From the NCBI GenBank assembly GCA_003427395.1, contig BFEA01000425.1, forward strand, positions 1,084,084 to 1,124,441: a stretch of 40,358 bases of DNA, read 5' to 3'. Below the pieces are notes generated by a model. The model was not told the origin of the DNA. It did not search any database and saw only the letters and a program-made list of their open reading frames with translations. Source of the DNA: Chara braunii. Its lineage: Eukaryota; Streptophyta; Charophyceae; Charales; Characeae. Below are positions 1 to 7,349 of this stretch, piece by piece. Both the position numbers and the translations under genes were made by a program. Each line of letters begins with the position of its first letter. Position 1 is the first letter of the stretch.

Positions 1-90
<90 letters not shown>
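1..90. repeat. (CA)n/(GA)n compound microsatellite
   Basis: CA dinucleotides run to about position 18 and then change to an uninterrupted GA run up to 90. The run is cut by the window edge, so its full length is unknown. It lies in what would be the first intron of the serine protease gene on the minus strand. Confidence 0.98.
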
Positions 91-91
<1 letters not shown>

Positions 92-105
92 GGCAGTTTC
101 AGTGA

Positions 106-111
106 ACGTAC
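106..111 (-). other. 5' splice donor of the serine protease exon 1
   Basis: On the minus strand the coding sequence ends ...ACTGCCG and GTACGT follows. The intron would be phase 1 inside the Ala codon before the catalytic His, a common intron position in trypsin genes. The frame stays open past this point only by chance, running into the GA microsatellite. Confidence 0.7.
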
Positions 112-469
112 CGGCAGTGACAACATACTGTCTATCGATGAGAGTGCCGCCGCAAAAGAACTCGTCATTGTCTTTCAAGATCGATAACAGAACGATGTAG
201 GGGAACGCAGTCCGGTTGGTCTTTGCTCCGCCGACAATCCTCTCGTCTTTGGTCTGCTGGTCCATTCGAGCATCGACATGGCCATGAGCATATTCCATGA
301 AGGCACCCCCCCATCTTCGCCCCGCCACACTTTCACTTTGGCGATGACGATGAGGAGAGGATTCAGCGCCATAGCTCGCACGAGCGACAGCATCCACAGC
401 GAGAACAAGTGAGAGAAGAATCGCTGCCGTTCGGTAAGCCCTCAATTGCTGAAAGGAGAACGACTCCAT
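112..469 (-). CDS. Exon 1 of a secreted trypsin-like (S1 family) serine protease, partial
   Basis: Seen: from an ATG at 469-467 the minus strand reads 119 codons plus one base without a stop, then meets GTACGT, a good splice donor. Residues about 14-32 form a hydrophobic signal-peptide-like stretch. A propeptide of about 45 residues follows. Residues 77-81 read RIVGG, the classic zymogen cleavage site and mature N-terminus, and residues 106-111 read CGGTLI. The exon ends VVTA plus one base of the next codon, exactly where trypsins continue with AHC, so the catalytic His57 would open exon 2, beyond the window. Known: S1 enzymes are secreted endopeptidases activated by cutting before IVGG. The Asp and Ser of the triad are not in the window, so activity cannot be judged. 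Classical secreted trypsins are unusual in plants. This is the only host-like coding exon I can support here. Confidence 0.85.
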
Positions 470-495
470 CTTTGCACCTCGCTCAGAACTTTGCG

Positions 496-572
496 TCCTC
501 CTCCTCCTCCTCCTCCTCCTCCTCCACCTCCTCCCTCTCCTCCCTCTTGTTTTCGCCCTCCTCCTCCTCCTC
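496..572. repeat. (TCC)n trinucleotide tract in the protease gene 5' leader
   Basis: Tandem TCC/CTC units (GGA/GAG on the gene strand) begin 27 bases upstream of the protease ATG. They would be 5' UTR or proximal promoter. Serine- and proline-rich frames read through this tract are low-complexity shadows. Confidence 0.9.
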
Positions 573-621
573 ACACTCCTGCTGCTACTCGGCCTCAGAC
601 TCCTCTCCCCTCTTCCTCCTC

Positions 622-630
622 TATTTTATC
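622..630 (-). promoter_or_regulatory. Possible TATA box for the serine protease gene
   Basis: The minus strand reads GATAAAATA about 155 bases upstream of the ATG, at the far side of the GAG-rich leader. Spacing is plausible, but the match is weak and no transcript evidence is available. Confidence 0.25.
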
Positions 631-792
631 AATGTCTTCCATAACTGGGTAACGACGTCCGTCCTTCGCTAAACTCCTCCTCTGTCCCATGCTGTCTGAC
701 GGAATCTGGTCCCGATTACGACCAGATTCTTTAACAAACCACAACTACTACGATTGCAGCAGCACCAACGGACAGAAACAGGCCACTACAAT

Positions 793-980
793 CTTTACTT
801 TTTTTTTTCTTTTTTCTTTTTTTCTTTTTGCGACGGCCTTGAGATATTATCATTGAGCTGACCGGCCCCAAGCAATTCATTAGTAGTTGGTTTTACTCGT
901 CAAGTTCCATCATCTGGATTCGAACACAAGTCTGTATTTCAACAGTTCATGGGTGTACCCACTGAGCTAGGCTCCTGGGT
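793..980 (-). mobile_element. tRNA-derived SINE, minus strand
   Basis: On the minus strand there is an A-box match TAGCTCAGTGGG (969-958) and, about 31 bases later, a B-box match TGTTCGAATCC (927-917). These are the internal pol III promoter elements of a tRNA. The anticodon and T stems pair poorly, so this is not a functional tRNA gene. About 90 unrelated bases follow, then an A-rich tail (829-798, written as T runs on the plus strand). Head, body and A-rich tail are the usual plan of a SINE. No clear target-site duplication was found. Confidence 0.55.
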
Positions 981-1008
981 ACCTTTTTTTTTTTGTTGGG
1001 AATCTTTA

Positions 1009-1890
1009 GGGCCTCCTTCCACTACTCGCCAATGGACGCGACTTGGTTCCACTGCATCGCCAATAGCCACCAAATGGAGGCTGTCAGAATTTGGGTGTGA
1101 AATCACTTGGCGATGTGCCCCCAAGGCTTTCCATTTCCCCTGCCTGCAACGGCCCTTCGTGGAGGCTCTACTCCTCACCCCTCCGCGAAATGCTTCGTGT
1201 GGCCATTGCCCCTGACACAGCCATCCTGACAGTCTACCTGCGTTGTCCCCTAGTGTTGGCAAGTTTTAGCTGCACCTGTAGTGATTTCCAGTCCGAGTAC
1301 ATGGTGAAGAGAAGGCGGCCACGGTGCCATTAGCTCGCCATCCGCCACAGGGCCTCGCCACACCACTCTCGAATCTCAAACATTCGTGAGTCGGGCACCG
1401 CCACACAGCATCGCTCGAAAAAAAAAACTCGAAACTGTTCGAGAGCTGTCAGAAAGGCTTTTTCGAGTGCCCTCTCGAAACGATGTTTTCACCCAGCCTG
1501 CAGCGTTGGAGTTTTCGTGATACGGCCCCTCCGCTCTCGAGTTCGACGTCCATTTCAAGAGTTGTCAGGCCGTTTTTCGTGATGCCGCCCGTCTGTGCTC
1601 GAGTTCGTCCATTTCGAGAGGCCTGTCTAGTGTGCTATGTGGCGAAGGGCCATTTTCTCTCGAAAACCGGCCTCTCGAAAAATCCTGACAGCTCTCGAAT
1701 CTTTTCGAGATTCGAGAGTGGTGTGGCGAGGCCCACAGTCCGGGGAGCAGGCCGGGACAGCAACCACAGCGCACGTGGCGGCGGCGATGTAATGGAACCA
1801 AGACCCTTTTTCCGCCAGAAAAATGCAGTTTTCGGCCTCGCCAAGTCTCGCCACTGTTTGTGGCGGATGGCGAGTAGTGGAACGAGGCCC
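1009..1890. mobile_element. PIF/Harbinger (Tourist-like) MITE, outer element
   Basis: The ends are 23-bp inverted repeats with one mismatch: GGGCCTCCTTCCACTACTCG... at 1009-1031 and its complement at 1868-1890. TTA flanks both sides (1006-1008 and 1891-1893). TTA/TAA target duplications and GGGCC-type termini are hallmarks of PIF/Harbinger-derived Tourist MITEs. Homology of the arms extends further in, for example CTTGGTTCCA near 1039 and again inverted near 1790. It encodes nothing recognisable. About 390 bp of its length is a second, nested element. Confidence 0.8.
1350..1734. mobile_element. Nested MITE with perfect 28-bp inverted ends
   Basis: Bases 1350-1377 (starting GGGCCTCGCCACACCACTCT) are exactly repeated in inverted form at 1707-1734. 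A 3-bp direct repeat ACA flanks both sides (1347-1349 and 1735-1737). The interior is full of TCTCGAAA/TTTCGAGA words, so it can fold extensively. Its ends share the GGGCCTCG start with the outer element, so the two are probably related families, the inner one inserted later. Confidence 0.75.
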
Positions 1891-1935
1891 TTACTTTTCT
1901 CCGGAACATCTGCTCGAAGTGGAGCGATAGTGAGA

Positions 1936-2046
1936 AGATTATCTTTCTTTTTTTGCCTTTTCGTTTTTGCCTTTTCGTTTTTGCCTTTTCTTTTTTGTCC
2001 TTTCTTTGTTTTTTCTTTTCTTTTTTTTCTTTTTTCTTTTTTTTTT
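1936..2046. repeat. T-rich tract with TTTTTGCCTTTTCG tandem units
   Basis: About 110 bases of pyrimidine-rich sequence contain three near-identical units of about 14 bp (TTTTTGCCTTTTCG), followed by T/C homopolymer runs. Lysine-rich frames here are artefacts of this composition. Confidence 0.85.
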
Positions 2047-2121
2047 GGAGGGCTGTGCCGTGCTCCACAGCAGTGCAATACAGAGGCAACGCTGAAGGAG
2101 TCAAGCAAGCAGGCCTACCCG

Positions 2122-2220
2122 GGGGCTAAGCCCCACTTGCACGAATTAAGAGATACTGACCGTAGATAGCAAAGATCAACGGCCGAAATCTCCTAATCCG
2201 TGCAAGTGCGACCTTGCCCC
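2122..2220. mobile_element. 99-bp foldback MITE, copy 1
   Basis: The 99-bp segment begins GGGGCTAAGCCCCACTTGCA and ends with the near-complement ending GCCCC. Arms of about 33 bp pair around a short centre (ACTGACCG...GATCAACGGC). A second copy with the same length and interior lies at 3948-4046. Non-autonomous, with no coding capacity. Confidence 0.8.
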
Positions 2221-2280
2221 AGGGCGAGGTCCCACTAGCATAGCAAAAAGGATTGGATTGAATGCCAGAATCTGGACATA
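2221..2280. mobile_element. Single arm of a related foldback element
   Basis: Directly after copy 1 comes GAGGTCCCACTAGCA, then AAAAAGGATTGGATTGAATG and a TCTGGAC word. The same succession, complemented, forms the right arm of the foldback at 5257-5409. Only one arm is seen here, so this is a broken copy. Confidence 0.5.
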
Positions 2281-2282
2281 CT

Positions 2283-2429
2283 TTTCGCCCCATACCCCGC
2301 TCCCCTTGCCCACCCTACCCCACCCCCCTACAGCCCCACCACCCCTCCAACACTCTAAGCCCAACCCTAGCCTGTAGATAGGTACCTGTCGTGGGTCCAG
2401 AAACCAACCTCTACAACACCCTGGACTTA

Positions 2430-2464
<35 letters not shown>

Positions 2465-2474
2465 AAAAAAAAAA
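2283..2474. other. C-rich stretch ending in A-rich tract
   Basis: About 65 bases of C-rich sequence (2283-2350) are followed by ordinary sequence and then 31 consecutive A residues from 2431, continuing as an impure A tract to 2474. The C-rich-then-poly(A) order resembles a retroposon 3' end, but no gene or boundary could be supported. Confidence 0.35.
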
Positions 2475-2617
2475 GAAACAGCCCCAGCGACTGCTAGGGG
2501 TGCTGATATGATCAGACACCGCTAGCAGTGTCGGGATGGCTCCATCTATTGGTGGGGAGCATCACCTGCTGGAAATCCACCTATCCTCTTACTACCCCAT
2601 ACCCTCTGTCACATCAA

Positions 2618-2685
2618 CCCGACCCAACCCAAACCAAACCAACCCAACCCAACCCAACCCAACCCCCAACCCAACCCTTTCTCCC
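2618..2685. repeat. (AACCC)n interstitial microsatellite
   Basis: Imperfect AACCC/AAACC pentamers over about 65 bp. It replaces the sequence expected between the finger region and the tail module of the adjacent LINE fragment. It is not the plant telomere unit CCCTAAA. Confidence 0.8.
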
Positions 2686-3788
2686 ATAGGGAATCCAGGC
2701 ACTCCCCAAAACCCCTAGCAATCACACATTCCCACCAGAAATGTAACCAATCTTCTAAACAAGGATGGGGACAGATATCACACGCTGTATTGATATCCAT
2801 GCCTCTTTCTGAGCACCAAACTGCGGTGGGGACAGATGAGTGCAAATGTAACCATTGGAGTCCCCCCACCTTCGTTTCTAGTGCCGAAAGTAGGAGTTGA
2901 ATAAAGAACAGTATCCAAGAACCCGAAGTCTGTCTCAGATTCAAAGAATTCACCCTGCGCTGCCAGTTGACTGTGAGACCTGCTTGGATGGAGTGAGCTT
3001 GAGAGTGAAGACTGTATCCAATTTTGGAAGTGTACTCTCTCAATGGAATCCTGGAGAGTGGAGACTTCCTTACCTGGGAATGAGATTAACCAACCAAACT
3101 TATCTGTGTCTACTTTCCACTCTGGAGCTGTGCCGGATTGAGAGCTGCTGAGAGATGTGTCGTCCCCTCCTTGTTGAGTCATTGCTTCTTGCATATCCAC
3201 CGTAGCATCGGGTGCAGGGGGATTGGAAATGACCGTGGTCCACTTCAATGGGATGGCAGAGACCAACTCTGCCAGGTGGCGATCAACTTGGTGGAGACCT
3301 GCGAGTTGCTGTCGAAGTTCTGCACTGTTCCTCTATTCCTTTTTACCGGAGTCCCAGATGTGTCTAATGAGCCAAATGCCCCGTTGCATCCATTTTCGGC
3401 CAAAGTTGCCAGGAGACTTAGCTACGGAGAACGGAAGCCCTGCTTGGTTACAGATTGCTGTATTCTCAAAAAGACAAGAATTGAGGATTTCTTCCAAAGT
3501 GGCGGGTTCTTCCAGTCGTTGAGGGAGCATCTTGCTCCATGCCTTGAGAATTCCTTCCCAGCTATTAGTTGAGGAACCGGAAGTAAATGATTTCATTAGT
3601 AAGTTTTTTGTTTTTTTTGTAGGAAGAATCAGCTCATATATTGCAAAATCCAATCGATGTTGTTTCTTGGCTCGGACATAACTCAGAATCCTGGGGCTTG
3701 GTTCCCTGCGGGGTGTAGTCCCACCCCGTAAGTGAAACTGGGTAATGCTCCCAGCCTTCCGGGTAGACTGTGAGGACCCCGGCCTCAA
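2682..3788 (-). pseudogene. LINE ORF2 3' fragment, minus strand
   Basis: Read on the minus strand, 3788-2778 is one frame with a stop near 3332. A frame change near 2950 leads into 2930-2682, which encodes CDICPHPC...H..WWEC, a zf-RVT-type Cys/His finger found downstream of the reverse transcriptase in plant L1-like LINEs. Upstream residues (WMQRGIWLIRHIWD) fit the end of a LINE RT region. Bases 2682-2930 are a near-identical inverted copy of 4147-4395. A 38-bp module at 2536-2575 also recurs inverted at 4994-5030, so both fragments carry the same tail. RT catalytic motifs are absent; this is dead. Confidence 0.65.
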
Positions 3789-3913
3789 AGTTGTTTATTG
3801 GAAATATAAGCCTTGGGCACAGAGTCCGTTGTTAAAAAAAAATAATAATAAAATCAATCGATGAAAAAAAATAATAATAATAAAAAATCAATCGACGAGG
3901 CCGGGGACCTCAC
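3770..3913. mobile_element. 144-bp foldback or solo-LTR-like element with internal AT repeats
   Basis: The ends are 18-bp inverted repeats with one mismatch (TGTGAGGACCCCGGCCTC at 3770-3787, complement at 3896-3913), so the unit starts TG and ends CA. Inside are AATATAAG and two tandem copies of an A(n)TAATAATAAAA...TCAATCGA unit. The 26 bases at 3759-3784 recur in direct orientation at 4921-4946. No target duplication is visible. A MITE and a very short solo LTR are both possible. Confidence 0.45.
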
Positions 3914-3947
3914 AATTCAACCCGGAGTTATCCCGGCAGCATCAGTC

Positions 3948-4046
3948 GGCGCTAGGTCCCACTTGCACGAATTAAGAGATACTAACCGTCTATACCAAAG
4001 ATCAACGGTCGAAATCTCCTAATTTGCGTTAGTGGGACCTAGCCCC
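3948..4046. mobile_element. 99-bp foldback MITE, copy 2
   Basis: Same length as the 2122-2220 copy and same interior (AATTAAGAGATACT...ATCAACGG.CGAAATCTCC). Arms read GGCGCTAGGTCCCACTTGCA and, complemented, GGGGCTAGGTCCCACTAACG. The exact match in length supports both calls. Confidence 0.8.
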
Positions 4047-4146
4047 GGGTTTCGTTTTTGACGAGACCCTTTTGGGAACCCGAAGAACTCATTGGACTAT
4101 TCGTACAAGAGTGGGTAGTGGTATTGGGTTGTGATATTGGTTTGGC

Positions 4147-4822
4147 TTCGGGTTTTTGGATACTGTTCTTTATTCAACTCCTACTTTCGGCACTAGAAAA
4201 GAAGGTGGGGGGATTCCGATGGTTACATTTGCACTCATGTGTCCCCACCGCAGTCTGGTGCTCAGAAAGAGGCATGGATATCAATATAGCGTGTGATATC
4301 TGTCCCCATCCTTGTTTAGAAGATTGGTTACATCTCTGGTGGGAATGTGTGATTGCTAGGGGTTTTTGGGAGTGCCTGGATTCCCTATGGGAGAAAGCAT
4401 ATTCCACATCAGGTTTTTGAAACAAGGATCTAGTAATTACAGGTAGAGTCCCAGAGTGTTTTAAGAACCATCAGGCGGACGCTGTGGCCCAAGTCTTCAG
4501 AAGAAGGGCATTTTGGTCTATATGGCTTGCAAGACGAGACAAGAGATTCCTTAATTCCAAGTCTCCTATCCCTTCCCTTACTGCCAAACTCTTACATTCT
4601 ATAAGACTGAAAATTACTGCAGATTGGTACAAATCCAGAAGAAAAGCGGGCTCTTTGGAGCTCGCGAAACACAGTTTTGAGAGGAAATGGTCCTCGTCTT
4701 ACAAATGGGCGGGCTTTTCCAACGGGAACAAGTTATTCTACTCGGACCTCCTTTGGGATCACTCCCACAGACCTAGGAACTCAGACTGCCTATCTGACAG
4801 CTTTTTAGCTGAGAGGGACTGA
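4147..4822 (+). pseudogene. LINE ORF2 3' fragment, plus strand
   Basis: The plus strand encodes FWILFFIQLLLSALE, then CDICPHPCLEDWLHLWWEC, a zf-RVT finger (C-x2-C...H-x4-C). After a stop at about 4420 and a frame change, FWSIWLARRDKRF follows, the conserved I-W-x2-R-[ND] segment seen downstream of the finger in plant LINEs. Bases 4147-4395 match the minus-strand fragment at 2930-2682 in inverted orientation; 4396-4822 is present only here. The tail module 4994-5030 and A17 run at 5038-5054 probably mark the LINE 3' end. The endonuclease and RT core are missing, so this is a truncated, dead copy. Confidence 0.65.
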
Positions 4823-4930
4823 AAGGTTTTCGACTAGATAGAACTTCTCCTGCATCATGTTTGAAATTCTTCCTTTATCTACTCATCGGGCTTTTGATTT
4901 CCTTTGTCAAGTTCTGTTCACCGGGTAGAT

Positions 4931-5035
4931 TGTGGGGACCCCGGCCCCGTGTTACAATCTTGTGACTATATAAGGGACGCTGGGCCCGGTTCCCAGCAAG
5001 TGCTGCTCCCCACCAATAGATTGGAGCCTTTGTTT
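4931..5035 (+). promoter_or_regulatory. TATA-containing LTR-like start
   Basis: TGTGGGGACCCCGGCC at 4931 resembles the start of the 3770 element. Within 45 bases it is followed by CTATATAAGGG, a strong TATA box. The arrangement resembles the U3 of a short LTR, but no matching partner LTR or boundary was found. Confidence 0.3.
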
Positions 5036-5256
5036 GGAAAAAAAAAAAAAAAAACATGCTCGTCGGAAAAGTGCAGAAAATTGAGATTGAATTGCTTTTC
5101 TGCATCTGCGCGTCAAACCCATCCAGATGCAGTTTCTCGATCCGATCCACTCGGCTACTGGGACCTCGACCCCGTACTACCCCTCCTTAGGCCAAAAAAA
5201 AATAATTTAATATCGTTGTGGCCAGAACAGATTCGACACTTTATTTATCTTACTTA

Positions 5257-5409
5257 GGGCCAGATCCCACTGGCAAGGACGATTGGAATAATTGTATGAA
5301 TATGGACGTGTTCCACGAAGAGATACAGGAGTAGATCAATCACAGTTTTCTGCACCTAGCCACATAGACGTCCAGATTCAGACACTCATTCCAATCCTTT
5401 TAGCCAAAA
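5257..5409. mobile_element. Foldback element, about 150 bp, one end eroded
   Basis: It begins GGGCCAGATCCCACTGGCAA, then GATTGGAATAATTGTATGAA and TGGACGTG. The right half read in complement gives AAAAGGATTGGAATGAGTGT, CTGAATCTGGACGT, so the halves pair. The outermost 15 bases of the right arm are missing. Confidence 0.55.
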
Positions 5410-5440
5410 GGTCGAGAAAGGTATTGGGAGAAGAATATCG

Positions 5441-5606
5441 GGGGCCAAGTCCCACCAGCAGCTTTGAGCTACCTCAAAGTCTGAACCTGGACTCTTTTGC
5501 GAAGATGTGCAGAAATGGTGTTCAGTTTCCTGAACTGCAGGTCTCCACAAGCACGTCCAGATTCAGGCGTTGAGGTAGCTCAAAGCTGCTGGTGGGACTT
5601 GGCCCC
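5441..5606. mobile_element. 166-bp foldback MITE with perfect 37-bp inverted ends
   Basis: Bases 5441-5477 (starting GGGGCCAAGTCCCACCAGCA) are exactly complemented at 5570-5606. Pairing continues imperfectly inward (CTGAACCTGGAC against CTGAATCTGGAC). The terminal word GGGGCCAAGTCCCAC is close to that of the 99-bp elements, while the interior is unrelated. No clear target duplication. Confidence 0.8.
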
Positions 5607-5680
5607 GGGAGTGCTCCCAAATGTCAGGAGTCCAGAAAACCCGTCCGAGAGAGACCCTCCGAGTCTCTGACAAAAAACAC

Positions 5681-5785
5681 TTGGCCTTGTGCTGTTAATT
5701 CAGGATTTTCGGGCCAAAATTGGGCTTAGGGTNTTGGCCTTGTGCTGTTAATTCAGGATTTTCGGGCCAAAATTGGGCTTAGGGT
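5681..5785. repeat. Exact 52-bp tandem duplication separated by one N
   Basis: Bases 5681-5732 are repeated without change at 5734-5785, with a single N at 5733. This is the usual look of an assembly join where overlapping ends were not merged, so the duplication is probably not real. Confidence 0.9.
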
Positions 5786-5799
5786 TGGATCCCACACAC

Positions 5800-6179
5800 T
5801 CACACTAGGCCCTCAAAATGACAAGATGTCACGATCGGCGCTGAGCGGTCCGGCGTAGTGCCGCTGGTTCAGGTGGACCGGCCTCGCTAGTCGTCAACCT
5901 CGCACATAGCTAGAGCAGCGACGCGACCATCGCCCATCATCCCACCTGGCATCATAGCTGGGTCAACTTTTTGCCCGGGTAGACGGGAGGACATGCGGAC
6001 GAGTAGGCGAGTCAGAGTTATCATCCACCATCTTTCATGTGTAACCATAAGGAACCGGACAGGCACTGGCACCCTGTCCTTGATATAGAAAAGAAACACC
6101 GGCGATGTTATTGCCCGACTACTGCCGAAGAAGTCAAACCGGAGCTGACGCCAATCTGTGCAGGTGACTTTCTTCTAGG
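5800..6179. other. No recognisable gene
   Basis: About 380 bases of mixed sequence. The longest frame (5887-6099, minus) shows no motif and no support. I see no repeat or element ends. Confidence 0.5.
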
Positions 6180-6857
6180 CAGTGACGAACAGGTTTGCCT
6201 ATCATCATCTTCACCTCCTCCCCCTCCTACACTATTCGCAGACCTCCCTCTTTTCCTTCTCTCCCCTTAGCCCTACACAAGCCGCCTTCATATCTGCCCT
6301 ACCCTATCGATCCCAATCCAACCCACAGACAGCGCTGCCTTCGCACACCGCAACCCTAGACCACTCCTCCTACCACCTATCGTCACCCCCCTTCGACTAT
6401 CCCATCTCCCCGCGAAATTCACCTCCCTACCCCGCTATCTGCCACCCTCCCGCTGCCCCTCGCCCGCCCAACAAGCCCCTGTATCACTCTGGCTTTCCTC
6501 CCCTTCCCATGAATTGCCCCTCGGACTAACTATAGTTTTGACTCAACATCTTTCCACCCAATGGCATCTGCCCCCGCTCAAGCCCTACGGACTCCATGAC
6601 AAACCCACCCATCACTCCCAAACAGCCCCCCACGCTCCCTCACCCTCTCACGTCTAGATCCCCCCTATCTGGCCTCCCCAGCCCACTATGTCACCGCCCC
6701 CCTCCAGTTAACGATCGCCTCTCCCACAAGACCTGCTACACCCAACTCCCCTATAATAACACCCCCCCCTGACTCCAAAACACCACCCCGGTAAGCCCCG
6801 ACCCAACCATCACCAGGCTACCCCTTTTCTTTTCCTGCAAACTCCTATCCTATCCGG
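6180..6857. other. C-rich DNA flanking the LTR element, possible LINE leader
   Basis: About 680 bases are very rich in C and T with few G, like the C-rich DNA at 32571-32770 on the other side of the LTR element. If the LTR element inserted into a LINE, this could be the 5' part of the leader of the LINE that continues at 32.6 kb. No coding potential is claimed. Confidence 0.35.
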
Positions 6858-7349
6858 TGTCGCACTTTTTCCAGTCGGACCGCTTCAGGCGACCAGAAAG
6901 CCAACAGGCAGTCACGCAGGACTTTGTGTGTGTAGTCGCAATAAATAGAATAAATTCAATAATGCAAATCCCTTCCTGTTGTGTGCGTCCGACTTCGAGC
7001 GAGACTCTTCAATTGCGTTCTTCGTCGGTCCCCGGTCTTAGGAATCTTTTATTTTGATTGGAAATAACAAAGAATTATGCAAATAATAACCATAAAATCA
7101 TGGGGTGCTATGCATGCATCAATTATGTCAATCTGATTTTTGAGAACTTTGACAGAATCATCCAAGGAGACAATCATCAGGCAGAACAATGCAAGAAGCA
7201 AGACTGACTGACTCGAGCAACGACATGAGCAATTAAATAAAGGAAGAATAAGAACTCATACTAATAGTCTCAGGGAGTACATATGGAGGAGATCATGGCC
7301 AACACCAATCAAGAGTCCTCACTCAACCCTCTAAACTTCTCTNTGTCTC

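Noticed and set aside
917-975. Functional tRNA gene
   Set aside because: A and B boxes are good, but the anticodon and T stems pair poorly and an A-rich tail follows; it fits a SINE better.
1483-2169. Long frames of 150-230 codons over the MITE and T-rich tract
   Set aside because: They arise from repeat and homopolymer composition (poly-Phe or poly-Lys) and lie across transposon ends.
2618-2685. (AACCC)n tract as an interstitial telomere
   Set aside because: The unit lacks the T of CCCTAAA and is irregular; it behaves as a simple repeat.
5887-6099. 70-codon minus-strand frame
   Set aside because: No motif, no supporting context, and length expected by chance.
6853-6857. Target-site duplication of the LTR element
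   Set aside because: Left flank TCCGG and right flank CAACC do not match; shifting the right boundary by a few bases does not help.
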